From positions 3,667,478 to 3,731,477 of the forward strand of contig NW_019091357.1 of assembly GCF_001949145.1 (NCBI RefSeq): DNA of 64,000 nt, in the 5' to 3' direction. The notes beneath the pieces are model-generated. The model was given only the letters and a program-made list of their open reading frames with translations. It was not told where the DNA came from and made no database searches. Both the position numbers and the translations under genes were made by a program. Positions 27,500-40,900 of this stretch are shown here, piece after piece. The number at the start of each line of letters is the position of its first letter. Position 1 is the first letter of the stretch. Origin of the DNA: Acanthaster planci (taxonomy: Eukaryota; Echinodermata; Asteroidea; Valvatida; Acanthasteridae).

Positions 27500-28989
27500 T
27501 AAGTTTTCCAACAACACTTACACCTTAATGCCAAGTATTCAAGAATGTGTCCTGTAAACTCCGTCCTGAAAAGGGTATTTAGTGACTTTGACAGTTGAGG
27601 GTATTAATATTGTTCTAGCAGTCTCAGAATAGTGTTTTCTTAGAAACAAGTGCTTTTAGCATCCAGGTACATGTACGTTGACATAATATATGTATTAAAC
27701 ATGTAGAAAGATTGACATTTATTTTTCAAGAGATCGACTTTGCACCTCCAATGGAGAAGAATTTGTCCTTTGTTTTTGTTAAAAATTTGAGTGGCAAATA
27801 ACTACAGCAAACACTAGGGCAGATTTCAAGTCGCTTTTATGAAAGCTTTATTATACATGTACGATATTGTATTTCATTTGGTACTTAGTCAGCAAAACGG
27901 CCAAATATATTAAATCAACATTAGTATCAATTTGCTTTGAGCACCTAAGTGTCCATTATTCATTTCTCCCGTTTCCAATAGCAAGGGCTGACTTCTCCAA
28001 ACAGGTAAACCTCTTTTTCCAAAAACCTCATAAATAAGAGGCATCAAATGCAGAATGGTAGCTCTTTAAAATGTGCGCCAAAAATGTGAATGAGAAAAAA
28101 TACAGAATGATCCATGACCCCAAAATAAAGGTGACAAAAAGTAAAATGTTTAAAAAGAAAGGAAAATGTACATTTAACAGTAAAAGGTGGGGGAAAAAAA
28201 CAAAAAAGCCCATGGTTAATGCCTGTGATGAAACAAAGTGCCCTGTTTTATAACTTGACCATCATCCAGACTAATACGTGAATTTTCCAATTCCATTTCA
28301 TGGAATATGGCAGTTTACCCATTGGTTTCACCAGAATGGTGTGGTCTTTGTCCAATTCTGGAACCAAATTGAAATATGTCAAAATGGCCCTCATTTAGAT
28401 TATTAATTCTTTGGAAAGAATTCCATTCTCCACAATTTCTTTTAGAGGAGTTACTAAAAAAAGAAAAGAAAAAACTGCAACAAAGATGATTGTCGTACAT
28501 AGCCTAACAGTCCTCAATCATTTCATAGCTTCTTCCTGCAAAAGTTTGATGAGATTAGAGTAGGAATGAGAATTTCTTTCTCACCTTAACTTTCTTAAAG
28601 CATATCAAACAATGTTTGCTAGTAAAAGAACTTTCATAATGTACCAGTACTTCACTGAAAAGAAGGGAAAAATCAACACGAAGGCTTGGTGCAGCTTCAA
28701 TTCAAAACATTCTTTGGTGTTTAACCTGCACCACGTTGGAAATTATTTATCAGAAGTGCAAACAAGCTACTCTTTTGTGCCTTGGGAGTCTAAAATGTGT
28801 TGTGAAATTCAGCATCATCATTTTGTAAAAAAAAAAATCTAAATGACATAATACCCCAATGTTATGCATCCATTTGCCTTGTAAGAGGTCAAAGGTTACA
28901 AAGTATTCCACAGCAGACTGGAGGGGTGCTTGGGCAAATAGTATTTTTTAGGGGAGGCTGCAAGGCTTCTTGTGGTCTCTCTGACACAG
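27500..28989. other. 3' regions of convergent ANKRD66-like and HBS1L genes
   Basis: AT-rich, no exon recognised. TTTATT at 27718-27723 and 27847-27852 would be AATAAA on the minus strand and could end the HBS1L transcript. Confidence 0.4.
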
Positions 28990-31900
28990 CTACCTCTTAA
29001 TCTGAAATAAAAATAAAAAAGAAAAAAAAGGTCAGGAACACTCGTTAAAACAAACTGTCATTGCAAATAGTAGGCAGAAAGATCAAATTTGAAATCAACT
29101 GGACAGACTGATCCTACAAGAAACATCTCTAGTAGAGAGTGTTTAGGTGGTATCTCAAATGTCAGATGAGAAGGCTGCTTGTTACCAATTGGGAACACCT
29201 GCTGTTCCCGGATGGGAACAGTGATCTATGGGTGTGCATGCGAACTTAAGACCTGCGTGCTCCTAAATGAGAATACAGCAAATTCCTACCAGGAATGTTC
29301 AGTGGTCCACAAGGGAGCATCCCATCTGTATAAACAGGAAATCTGCTGACATTTTCGAGGCATTTCCCTTAGAAGTCATCTCAAAATTTGTCCGGGAAAA
29401 GTTGCAGACGCTGTTGAGGGTTGAGTTGCAGGATTCTATATCTTGTCCGCAATCTTCCGGCAATGAATCGATTAGTTTGTTTACATAATGTCCTACTTCT
29501 GGGGTTTGAAGCAAGGCTGGGCACTCAAGGACACGCTGTGTCTACTGCACTGGCAGTAAACATTGTAATAGCACGACTTATACAGAGCCACCTGTTCTCT
29601 GCACTGAGGCCAAATATAAACAGCCATTCACTTGTCCGGGACGAATGCAGGCCTTCTTGTGCGTGAAGTCAATGTTGCCACCCGCAATTTGTCCCGGACG
29701 AGTTTTGACATGGTCCCTTACCTCTGTGACGACTCCAGCACCGATTGTTGACCCGCTGTAGCGCAGCATGAACCTGCCCAGGTCCTTGCAGTCGCGGTAC
29801 AGCTCCAGACACACTGGCCGGCTGGTCTCAATGTCTATGATGGCGTTGCTTTGCTTCGTTAGACACCTGTGGATAAAACAAGGTAAATGAGGAAGACCGC
29901 AATAACACTATACCACACATACAAACTCTTACATGGTCAGCATTACAGAAAAGCAAAGTGTTTGGATGATATCACTTAAAAGCAACATGAGGTTAAGGAG
30001 ACCATCCCATGTCTTATAAAGCCAAGTCATGGGAGAAAGTTTTCACTAGCGATTTGGAGGCAACCACATTCAAATGCATTACCCTGACAGTCAATGAAAT
30101 TCTTCCAAAAATCATAACTTTATTGTTTGACATGTTCTTCCCAAAATGAAGCAAGATGCTACTCCACACTTCCTTTTTCAAAACTTCTAAAAGAGTCACT
30201 TTGGTTATTTAAAACACATTAATAAGCACCTTCAGATTTATAAAAATGATTATTTGGGGATAATGAGGCGTACTGTGTACATTTTGTGGACATTTGGTTG
30301 GTTACCAGTGTAAATAAAAGAGGTTGAACTCATTCAACATTTTAAGTGAAAGTGTTTGTACAAGATGACTTGATTTCAAATTTTCTCTCAACAAAGAAAA
30401 CTCAGTATATTTTGTAACAGATGTAATTTGAAGCCCCTCAGAAAGACTTTTAAAAAAAATTCGTCATGAATAAATTGCAAAACTGACAGAAAATGATGAG
30501 AAAGATTTGGCTCTCTTCATTCCTTTACCGTTTAAAATCCCTTGGTGTTTGATCTCTTCCTACCTCACATCCCTTTGCTGCTCAACCGTACCTTTTACAC
30601 AGGCCCCTTTACCCCTTGCCCTTTAATCCAGCCATCAGCTTTTTCACCCCTTCCTTTTATCCTTCTGCATTCGTCCATGCTTGGTTGATTCCCCGCTTGC
30701 TTGTTTGTTTCTGTTGACTTGTCATTTTGCCTTTGAGAGAGATTCTTCTAGAATTGAAACGTCAGGCCCTCCTACTTTTGCGATTTGTATTTGAGGTCAC
30801 TGTAGCCAGCACGCAGTTTGCAGCTGGTTTTGTATCATATAAAATCACTCTCACTGTACCAGCACATCTGCCAGGTCTCATACCTTTTCAACCACCGCAA
30901 ATAATCTTTCAAGTTGGCTGCATCGAAAAATATTTGAGTACATGTTCGTTGTGAACGTTATATTTGATGAAATTTTGATGATGCTTGAGAATTTCGATGG
31001 ACGATGCATGATCTTCAACAATACCAAAAACGCAGTCACTTGCAGTGCTTGAAAACTCCATGCCAAATGTTCATTTTACTATTAGTTTTGGACATATACC
31101 TGCTCAAAATGAAAACAAAATTAAAACTAAAGAGAAATTTAATTTTCATCAAGAGATGAGAAATGTCAGTACGGAGAGAAAAATGCTGGAACGTTGCATT
31201 TCCATGGAGGGGCTCATGAATATCGAATGACGGACAAGGTGCACTACCTGGGCTGATGTAAAGGGTCAAACAGCCCATGATGCAGCAAAACCTTTCTGCA
31301 ATGCCATCGTGAATTAATGATAGTGGCCACGAAATCAAAACGATCATTATTTTGGACCATGGTTTAAAGAAACATGCTTGAACAAAATGTTCAAGTCATA
31401 AAAAGACGATGATTTGGAGTCCTTTCTTAAAATATTTGTTCTAAAGCTCGTGCTGTGTACCATTTTTGATTTTACTCGCTGGTTTTTAGTGGTCAGGTTT
31501 TTTGATGGAATCAAATGACGTTTGCAACTGCCAACTTCGGAACCCAATAATTTCTGAGACATTTTTAATTTCGTGATTATGGTTCGAATATACGGTATGT
31601 AAGTATTATCATCTTTCACCAAATACAAATCTGTTTGAAATTGCCACGGGAATTATTACTTGAATTTACTTCCACATAATTTCCTGGTAGCTGGGGCTTA
31701 TAGGCTCTTCATGTCCATCAACTCTGATCATGATGAATGACGGGTGCAGTCATCGGTGTTCCAGATATCAGTGTTCCTTTTGTCATCGGATATTGTGAAC
31801 TAATTCAGTGCTGTTCACTTCAGGAAAAATGAACCCCTGAAGTTCATTGTTATATGATGGCTCATATTTTGGAGAACTTGTCGTTTGCCTCTTGTTTTAT

Positions 31901-34900
31901 AAGATGCTGCCGAGAACCAGTTGCCTTTACATTGACACAACATTATGACTGGGTTTCTAGTTTAAAGCTAGTCCTACAGCTGTTTAGCATTTCATAGGAT
32001 TCATGTAGTTTCTATTTAACACAAACAATTTAAAGGCTGACGTTGTCCAGCAAACAGACACTTACTTTGGCCTCTTCTGTAGGACCTCCCCGGTACTCTT
32101 GTGTAGAGTACTAACCAATTTACAGATGACGGCTGGTTCACTGACAGTCTGATAGTGCAGTAAAACCTATGCAAACAAAAATAGAAGACAGAGCTCGTTT
32201 CTGCATCAATATATGAAGTAGTCTCACAAACAGCAGTTGCTGGTCTCATCCGACTGAAGCATCTTTGAATGGAAGTTCCGATCACAATTTGGACTTACCG
32301 GGAAACCTTTGGTGACGGGCACGTCCAAGTTGAACATGATGACTCTGGCCCTAAAGCGACTGGCCACTGGGATGGGATGGTCGATGCTGCACACGACGCT
32401 GCCGACACTGTGAAAGGACCAAGCCATAAGGGTCATGTTCAGGAAAAGATCTACTTACAGGGGAGTTTCCCAAACCAATGTCGTCTCTCCAGCTTCAAAC
32501 ACAGCTCCCTACAGGTTCCCTATGTTGAAGCTCTTCCGAATCAGTGCATTTCTTTCTTTCTGCTGCTGCTGCGTAAATATCAGCTGTCTCAGGCACGGCC
32601 AAAGCTCACATTTTCAGTCTATTTGAATACTAAACATTTGAAACTGAGTTTAGAGCCAAGAAGAAGCCAGAGTCGGAGACATCTGACATATGCAAAATGG
32701 ATGCAAGTAACAGTACACTCTGTGTTGGCAAGGACACTCAAAAAGAGTTACCCAATTGGGACTCAACTTCAAGACAGGGGCAAGAGTTTTACTCGGAGTC
32801 GATGGTCTCTACTTCAAACTCACCCAATGTTGACTTGGTCGATACTAGTTACCACCACAGTTGCATAGTCTCCTGCACAGGCCCATCTTGACTCTTCGTC
32901 ATGGATGTAAACACCTACCAAAGGGAAATGTTGCAAAAATTTACAAGTCGAAAACATGCAATGCATAAGTTTCTTGGCATACAGAGGTGTTTTTGGCGTT
33001 GAACTGGACCAAAAGAGAAAGGCTGATTTTCACATCAGTAACACTAAAACACATTTCTTTTTTCAGTACAGTGATGAAAAAAAAAAAACCAAAATATGAA
33101 TAAAATTCTCAAATGAGCCAGAACTTGCGCCTGGTCTTACATCTTGTCTGGCACCTTACCTCGTACTTGGCCCGTCTCCCCTGCTGGCATGATGACCACG
33201 CGGTCACCGACCTGCACGCCCCCTGACTCAATCTTGCCAGCTATGCTGATGCCTGCCCCAATACCTTCAGAAGGGGGGGAAAAATCACACCTAAAATTCA
33301 CTCTGGTGTCTAAATCTCACTTCAAATGTCCCTACAGTACAAATGTAGTTTTTAACTTCAGTGAAACTTCAGTGTTTATATTTAATTGTCTTGTTTTTTG
33401 TTAATCTCTAATTCACCTGCACATCCCTGGTACAACTAACACATTATCATTGAACGCAGGACTACTCTTCGGCCACAAAAACTCCCCATATTATCAGTAA
33501 TGTTTTAGAGCCATTTCCATCCAGATGATCTGTTGGTTAATAGTGCTGTAAGTAGGTGCCAAGGTTCAGTTTGGGTTCAGTTCGGACATGCACACGCATG
33601 TACCTACATTTGATATACACATTGAGACAACGAAGAGCTTGCTACGAACGTGCCGTATATGGAACTTCCGTGTATATAATACGTCAATAAAAGTAACAAA
33701 TCTCTTCTCCATTCCCATCCCCGAGCAACTGACATAATTTTTTTTCGAAACTGTTTCCCCAAAATTTGTTTAGGAGTTAAAATTCCATATAAAGTTACTG
33801 TCGGAGGTGTGACAGTTTCTGACTGTGTTTTTCTGACCAAAACGGTTGTATTTGGACCATACTTGACTCAACAAAACGATTGCAGGATATTTGAAAACAG
33901 AAAAAACAGCACACTCAAATAAGAGTTTCCTCCTTTACAGAACACAAGAGCAAATTAGATTTTGTGTTATGGTTATTTTTCACGAAACAGATTCAACTAC
34001 CAAACTATGGCTTTCAATGTATTCGAAAAAGAACCTTGGTATCATGTCAGCATTGTTTCCCAGGGCAGTGCCCACGTGTCCCATTAGTCTTTTTCAAACG
34101 GATAACAGGTTTTGTTATTTGAGATTTGCAAACAACTCAGAGATCTGGCAAAATTCCATTACAACGTATTCACACTCCAGCTTTGATCAAACATGATCAA
34201 ACAAAAGGCAAGCTAGGCCACCGCATGAACCAAATCTTGTCGCGTACTGGAGCACTGCACCGGCCCGCCTGGCAAAAACAATTTTCCCTCTAGAGTTGCC
34301 TTCGATTGAGCATGAGTCCGACTGTGATCAGCATCCAATCGAAATTCATTGTGCACGGCCATTTATGACATCATGGCCTCATATGGAATGTAAGGGTGTG
34401 GCTAACTGAAATTGGAAAACATAATGCTAAATCTGAATATACATAAGCACAATTGGATGTAGTGAGAATTTAGAATTGTTGTGCAGCAGAAATTCTGTAC
34501 GTTGCATGTTCTCCGTTGATTATTAGTGAATTCCCACCATGTGCTTTTTACAACCATTGCGTGATGCAGGGCCATCGTAAATTTACCACAGATGTATACA
34601 GTACATATACATTTACAGTACATGCGCACACGTACATGTGCCTGAGCGCCAGTGCGGCATAATTTGTTATCCATTTTTGTTGTGTTTGGTTTTTTATTAA
34701 GTTTCCTTTTGTCCATTCGTGTGCTATCAATGCTATTTAATTGAAGCCGAACATCCGAACCGACCAGTTTTGTTTGGTTCGGTAGAGCCATGTTTGATGA
34801 TTTTTGGTTTGGTTCGGCAGTTTGGCTGCAGCACTATCTGTTGTGCAACAAAAAAACTGTTGCTTGTGGGGCTTAAAACTATGTCAAATGGCAGCCTTGT

Positions 34901-37900
34901 TCTCGCCCTTCAAAGATAGCCATCAGTGTTGTAGTTGAGACCATCACAAGGCCACGCACAAGACCAGTCACAAGCAACAGGGTGAACAATGAAAAAGAAA
35001 TGCTTTTGTTGCAGTTCATTTGAATAAAGGTGGCTTGACTTGAGACTAGAGGTTTTGTGTTGGTCTTGTGTGGGCTTGTGAAGGTCTCAAGTGGTCTCAG
35101 CTACAACACTGTAAACCATTACGGAAAAAGACAGTGCATAGGATATCATTTAAAGTCCATTATTAAATTGACGGTTGTCTCTGAATGGTTTAATGAATGA
35201 AGTGATATGCTGAATTGTGCAAACTGAAAAGCGACATTTAATGATGTTGGCCTGTACTTGCCTTGAGCAGAAGCGTCCCTCACTGGTTTAAAAGAGCTGT
35301 GTTAGTGGGGAGTGTTCATTTTGTTGGAAACAGTGTGACTGTAACATGTACATTTCATAGTCGTTTGCGAACCGGCACAGTGAACATTGCTACAGAAATT
35401 TTACTTTCTCTTGGTTCAGCACAGGGCCCATAAAAAGACTGTTTTCTATGCCCAGAAAACTCAACTATGCATTCTAAAAATAGCAACGTGACTGCTGCAA
35501 CCAATGAGCTTACCCTTGAAAACATCAGAAACACACTGTCTGAAGGCCTTTTCAATGGGTCTTTTAGGAGCTTTCAAGCTATCTGAAATTAAACCAAATA
35601 AAGAAGCAAATGCATTTTATATTCAAATCTCAATGTTTTGTTCTTTATGATGAAGAATTTCTCCAGTTGGGCGTAGATGCAACAATATGGATGGTGTGCA
35701 TATAAACAATCGTTTCTCCAAACTGTAGGAGCGGTGAGCCATGAATGTCTCTTCGTCCGTTGTTCTATCTGTTTGTCTTCATGGCCTACTGTTACAGCCT
35801 TACCTATCCTCTCCACCAGTGATGGACCTTTGTACCATTTAGTGAGTGCTGGTTCTGTGGCCCTGTCTTTTAGGTTTTCTCCCGTCAGTCCACTGCAGGG
35901 GATGTACTGAACCTCAGATTCCTGCCAAGATCAGAGATGGGGCTCCCTTTTCTTTAAAAGATGCAGCATTCTTGGAAAATCACATGATAAGATGGATTGT
36001 GTGCAAGTACGCCCCCAAGGATTGGGAAAAATGACCTGTTAATAAGCCATTGCAATGCTATGGCTGCTGTACATCAACATTTAGGTGCATTCCTCTACTA
36101 TGACTATGAACTTGTACTCATTCCAGTGAAAATTGATAATGTGCACTTTGCACCATGCACACCCAAACAAGTACACACACAGTGGCAAGAACCAGAATGT
36201 GTGTTCTTGGTAGTAGGTTACAAACCCAATCTACAAGCAATCTTACATGAGTGCAGACAACTGCTTATTACAGTCAGTTCAATGTGAATGTAAGTATACT
36301 TTGCTGAATCAAACACCTGGTCAGGAGATGGGACGGAGTAAGGGGGGGGGGAAACCCTCCCACCATATGTTTCCTGGTGTCTGTTGCCCTCACCTTGAAG
36401 CCGGCCTGCTTAAGGAAGTGCCCCAGCTTGCCCACGATCTCGCTGAAGCGCTCCTCGGCCCAGCCCACCGTGTCCAGCTTGTTGATGGCCACAGCCAGCT
36501 GGGTGACCCCCAGCGACCGGACCAGCAGAGCGTGCTCCCTCGTCTGGCCACCCGCATCAAAGCCGGTCTCAAATTCTCCCCGAGTGGCATCCACTACCAT
36601 AATAGCCACGTCCGCCTGTCCAGAAAGATTTGTCCGGAATAAGCTTATTCAGTAGTCCAACAGAATACGCACAAAATGCATCGAATCACAATTGACTGGG
36701 TATGATACATGAAAATACCAGAACAGTGCCCATGCTGTCTATTTACGCTAAAGCCATGGAAGAGACTGAGTATCCTACACACAAAAAAAGTCGGAACAAA
36801 AGCCGATGGTGTTCATGTGTGTCTTACCTGTGCAGCTCCGGTGATCATGTTCGGAATGAAGTCTTTGTGTCCTGGTGCATCTAGGAGTGTTACTATTCTG
36901 TTTGAAGTCTCAAAATTGGTTAAGCCTACATCCATGGTGATTCCCCTTGGGAGAAAAAAGAAAGTTGGAAGAAATGCATCCAATCATCTTTTCTGTAAGA
37001 TTTCCAGACCTGGAACATGCAAGGACTGTTGATTGTGCCTTTTCAAAATGTGTCGATAGCTGCAGTAGTCTTAAAGTAAAGAGAACACTTCAATATTTAC
37101 AAAGGGGGGAGACTGGTGGAGACTAAACAATCCATATCAAGTACCAGATGTTTCACGGGCCCCACAGCTATGACATACATTTGTGTGTGCGCCTTAAGGT
37201 ACGCCTTTGAATACCCATTTCTTGTGTTCTATATCAATTTTTATTTGTAAAAACACTTCGGTCAACTCAAAATTTTCCTTATCTTAAAAAAGAGATTGTT
37301 TGAAACATCCTGATGAAAAAATCCTTAGAAATATCACCCATAATTTGTATTTAAGTTGATCCCCAACCAATGGCTCCCATTCTACTTCGATGAGAGTGAA
37401 TGAATATATCTGATATCCACCTCTGTCTCTCCTCCCCAGTCTCATCCAGCACCCAGGCGTAGGCAAAGGATGCCTTGCCCAACTTCTTGGATTCTTGCTC
37501 GTACTTGTGCATCTGCCGCTGGTTCACCTAAGGGAGGGAATGGGAGACCCCAACAGGTCAGAGGCTAGCCAGCTGTCCCACGCAATGTGCATGAAAACAC
37601 TTACTAACTACTTGAACTGAGACTAACCATGACAAAAGGTAAAAGATGCCATTCCATGATTAATTACCAAATGTACCTGTCCAAGAAGATAGAGAAGGTG
37701 CCCCATCAATGTTGACTTGCCGGCATCTACGTGTCCAATCACCACCAAATTTATGAGTTGTTTTCCTTCCTGTCGTTTGGAGTATTCTTTAGATATATCA
37801 ATATTCTGTTAAGAGGAGACAACAATTTCAACATTGTCAAGATCATTTTGAAGTCTTGGATGTTCAGAAGGCTGATAGCCATTTTTTTACGCTGTAAAAT

Positions 37901-40900
37901 CACTAGCTCCACTCCCTGTTTAGGATAATGAAGCACATGCAATATAAGTCATAAAGTTTATTGGGTTTGAAAAATTTTCATCTTTAGCTGTGACTCTGAA
38001 TTTCATCTTCATAGATTTCCTTGAGTTTACATATTCTGGTTAAACACAGCCCATTTTCTGCTCCAAAAATATCATACTTGTCTGAAATGAAGCCAAACAT
38101 TCAGGATAGAATATTTTCACTGGTTTCAGCAATACTTGTTTAAAGATGAATCTGATAAGCCTGAAAGAAAGTACTTGTCGGAACCGAGCCAGGATTGGGC
38201 AAATGGCTGAGCATGTGCAAGGTTATGAGTTGTGCACATGTCTACGCTGCAACTATGCAGCAAACTACACACAGAGCTGGTATTGTATGTGGTAGCACCA
38301 AAGGATCGGTTGACTCACTCTTAGCACTTACCCCAGCTTTGGAGGTCTTGGACTCTCTCCGTGTCGAGGGCTGGGCTCCGGGCAGCGCTGGTGCTGGTGA
38401 TCCAGCCATGCTGGTCAAGTCCGGGGCACTCATCACTGTTGGAAGCTTACCTTTAGACTCACTGAAGTAAAGAAAAACGAACATGAGGAAAATGCAAAGT
38501 AATTGGAAACAAACAAGTAGTGCACATGAAGATGAAATCTAAAAGGAGAGAGGAAAACAGATACAATGCAAATATGGTGTCTTTGGAAGGAAAGAAATGT
38601 GCGTGTCCAAAGTTCCACTGAACACTCGAGCACATTCATTTTCAGCATCCAGAATCAAGGAAAGACCAGATCAGAAAGTTGAAGCATTGAAGTGTACACT
38701 TTGTGGTTGCCAAATTTTGCACTATGAGATTACAGTACCCAAGGCAAAACCTTTTAGCACCACATTGTTACACAGCAGCCCCCATTGGTTGTTCTGCAGT
38801 AACACTGTGACAACAGCTGCATTCTCTCTTCTACAAAGCTAAAATGTAGTTGACCACTTTTGTCTCAGTACTCAGGTTTCATAGTTCACGGGGTTCTGAT
38901 ACACTGTCTGGACAGCGTTTGTTCCTGGTACACTTACAAATGTAAATAAGCCTCTTGTGAGTTAAATTTGAATTTAAATCTGGTACACTGAGTTCTGTAA
39001 ATTCACACAAACATAACCAACTTGAATTCCCAGACTAATGACACTGTTACTATACTTTTTGATTTGGGGAAATGACCACCATCTCTGTAATGGAATTGTT
39101 CCCTGGTGCTAATCTCACCAATTGAAAACAGTGTATTGTTACAAGGCATTTCTAATGTAACTAAGGAAAAGCTTGCCCTGAATTATGAGGTACCGGTATA
39201 TCAAGAATGTCTTTAAGTACGGAGAATTCAACTTATGTTCATGTGAATTTAAAGAACCAGTGTGACACATTGTACTCTAATTTACCTTGCGAAAGGTTTA
39301 CTTGTGCATGAAATGGCACACTGTACACAGTCAACTTCATGTACATGTAGCTTGTAATAAAATGGGCAACAAAGTTATGGAAGAAATGGACCTTTCCCAT
39401 AAACATGATGAAATATGCAAATAAGGCAAGTGCATGCGCATGACTACATGTACCACTGGCTGGCAAAATTGCTTACATCTACGACNNNNNNNNNNNNNNN
39501 NNNNNNNNNNNNNNNNNNNNNNNNNNNNNNNNNNNNNNNNNNNNNNNNNNNNNNNNNNNNNNNNNNNNNNNNNNNNNNNNNNNNNNNNNNNNNNNNNNNN
39601 NNNNNNNNNNNNNNNNNNNNNNNNNNNNNNNNNNNNNNNNNNNNNNNNNNNNNNNNNNNNNNNNNNNNNNNNNNNNNNNNNNNNNNNNNNNNNNNNNNNN
39701 NNNNNNNNNNNNNNNNNNNNNNNNNNNNNNNNNNNNNNNNNNNNNNNNNNNNNNNNNNNNNNNNNNNNNNNNNNNNNNNNNNNNNNNNNNNNNNNNNNNN
39801 NNNNNNNNNNNNNNNNNNNNNNNNNNNNNNNNNNNNNNNNNNNNNNNNNNNNNNNNNNNNNNNNNNNNNNNNNNNNNNNNNNNNNNNNNNNNNNNNNNNN
39901 NNNNNNNNNNNNNNNNNNNNNNNNNNNNNNNNNNNNNNNNNNNNNNNNNNNNNNNNNNNNNNNNNNNNNNNNNNNNNNNNNNNNNNNNNNNNNNNNNNNN
40001 NNNNNNNNNNNNNNNNNNNNNNNNNNNNNNNNNNNNNNNNNNNNNNNNAACAACACAAATCTCCATGTGCGTGTCACTATCGCTATTTCTGTGCTAGTGT
40101 AGTTTGACATGAGTGCCAAATTTAAAGACAAGGAATTGTTACTTTCCAACCTCAGGACACTAGAAACTTCACTTTGTAGTTTCGAGAATAAAGTACTCAA
40201 GTATCGGGCAAAGGCCGTATTATGGTTTTGATTGACCTTCAACCCTCCAGGTTATGGTTACTAGCAGCTCGCCTACACTGCCATAAGAGTTGACGGCTAC
40301 GTTTGCTAACTAGTGGAAGTGGCGTGCATGCGCCCATCTAATTTGCACATTTCATGGGAAAGGTCCATTCCTTGGCCTAGGGCAGAACTCTGCAGAACAA
40401 TAAAGGGATTGACTGAATTTTTGCTAATTGTGGTGGAATCAACTCCTAGACATGAAGCTTGTCTTGGTATGTCACTATAGTACTACACAATGAAGTGCGA
40501 ATCTACACTGAGGGAGTAAAGAAGAAATATCAAGTTTAAACAAAACCTTGTTTCCAATGATATTTTAAAAGCTTTTTCATGATACAGTATAGTTATGAAT
40601 ACACAAAATGATAACCAATTTTAAAATATTTTAGTTCACTGTATTGCATCACAGTTGTGATTTAAATGTTTTCAACTTAACCCCCCATAAAACAGATCAG
40701 AATTTAAAGAGGTTACCTTCTCAGATTGCTGTCAGGCATGCCATCCAGGAATTCTCCCCCCAGCTTGGTTCTGCTGGCCGCGCTCTTCCTCCGCTTGTCC
40801 CCACTCTTGGCTGGAACGGGACCCAGTTCAAATCCCCTCTTGGCCTCCTTGGATGGCATGCTGAGTTTGGCAACCTCCTGGGCGACGGCCGACACTGCGG

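Noticed and set aside
39337-40242. Open frames of about 200-300 codons on both strands around the large gap
   Set aside because: They are almost entirely N; the flanks are intronic repeat sequence.
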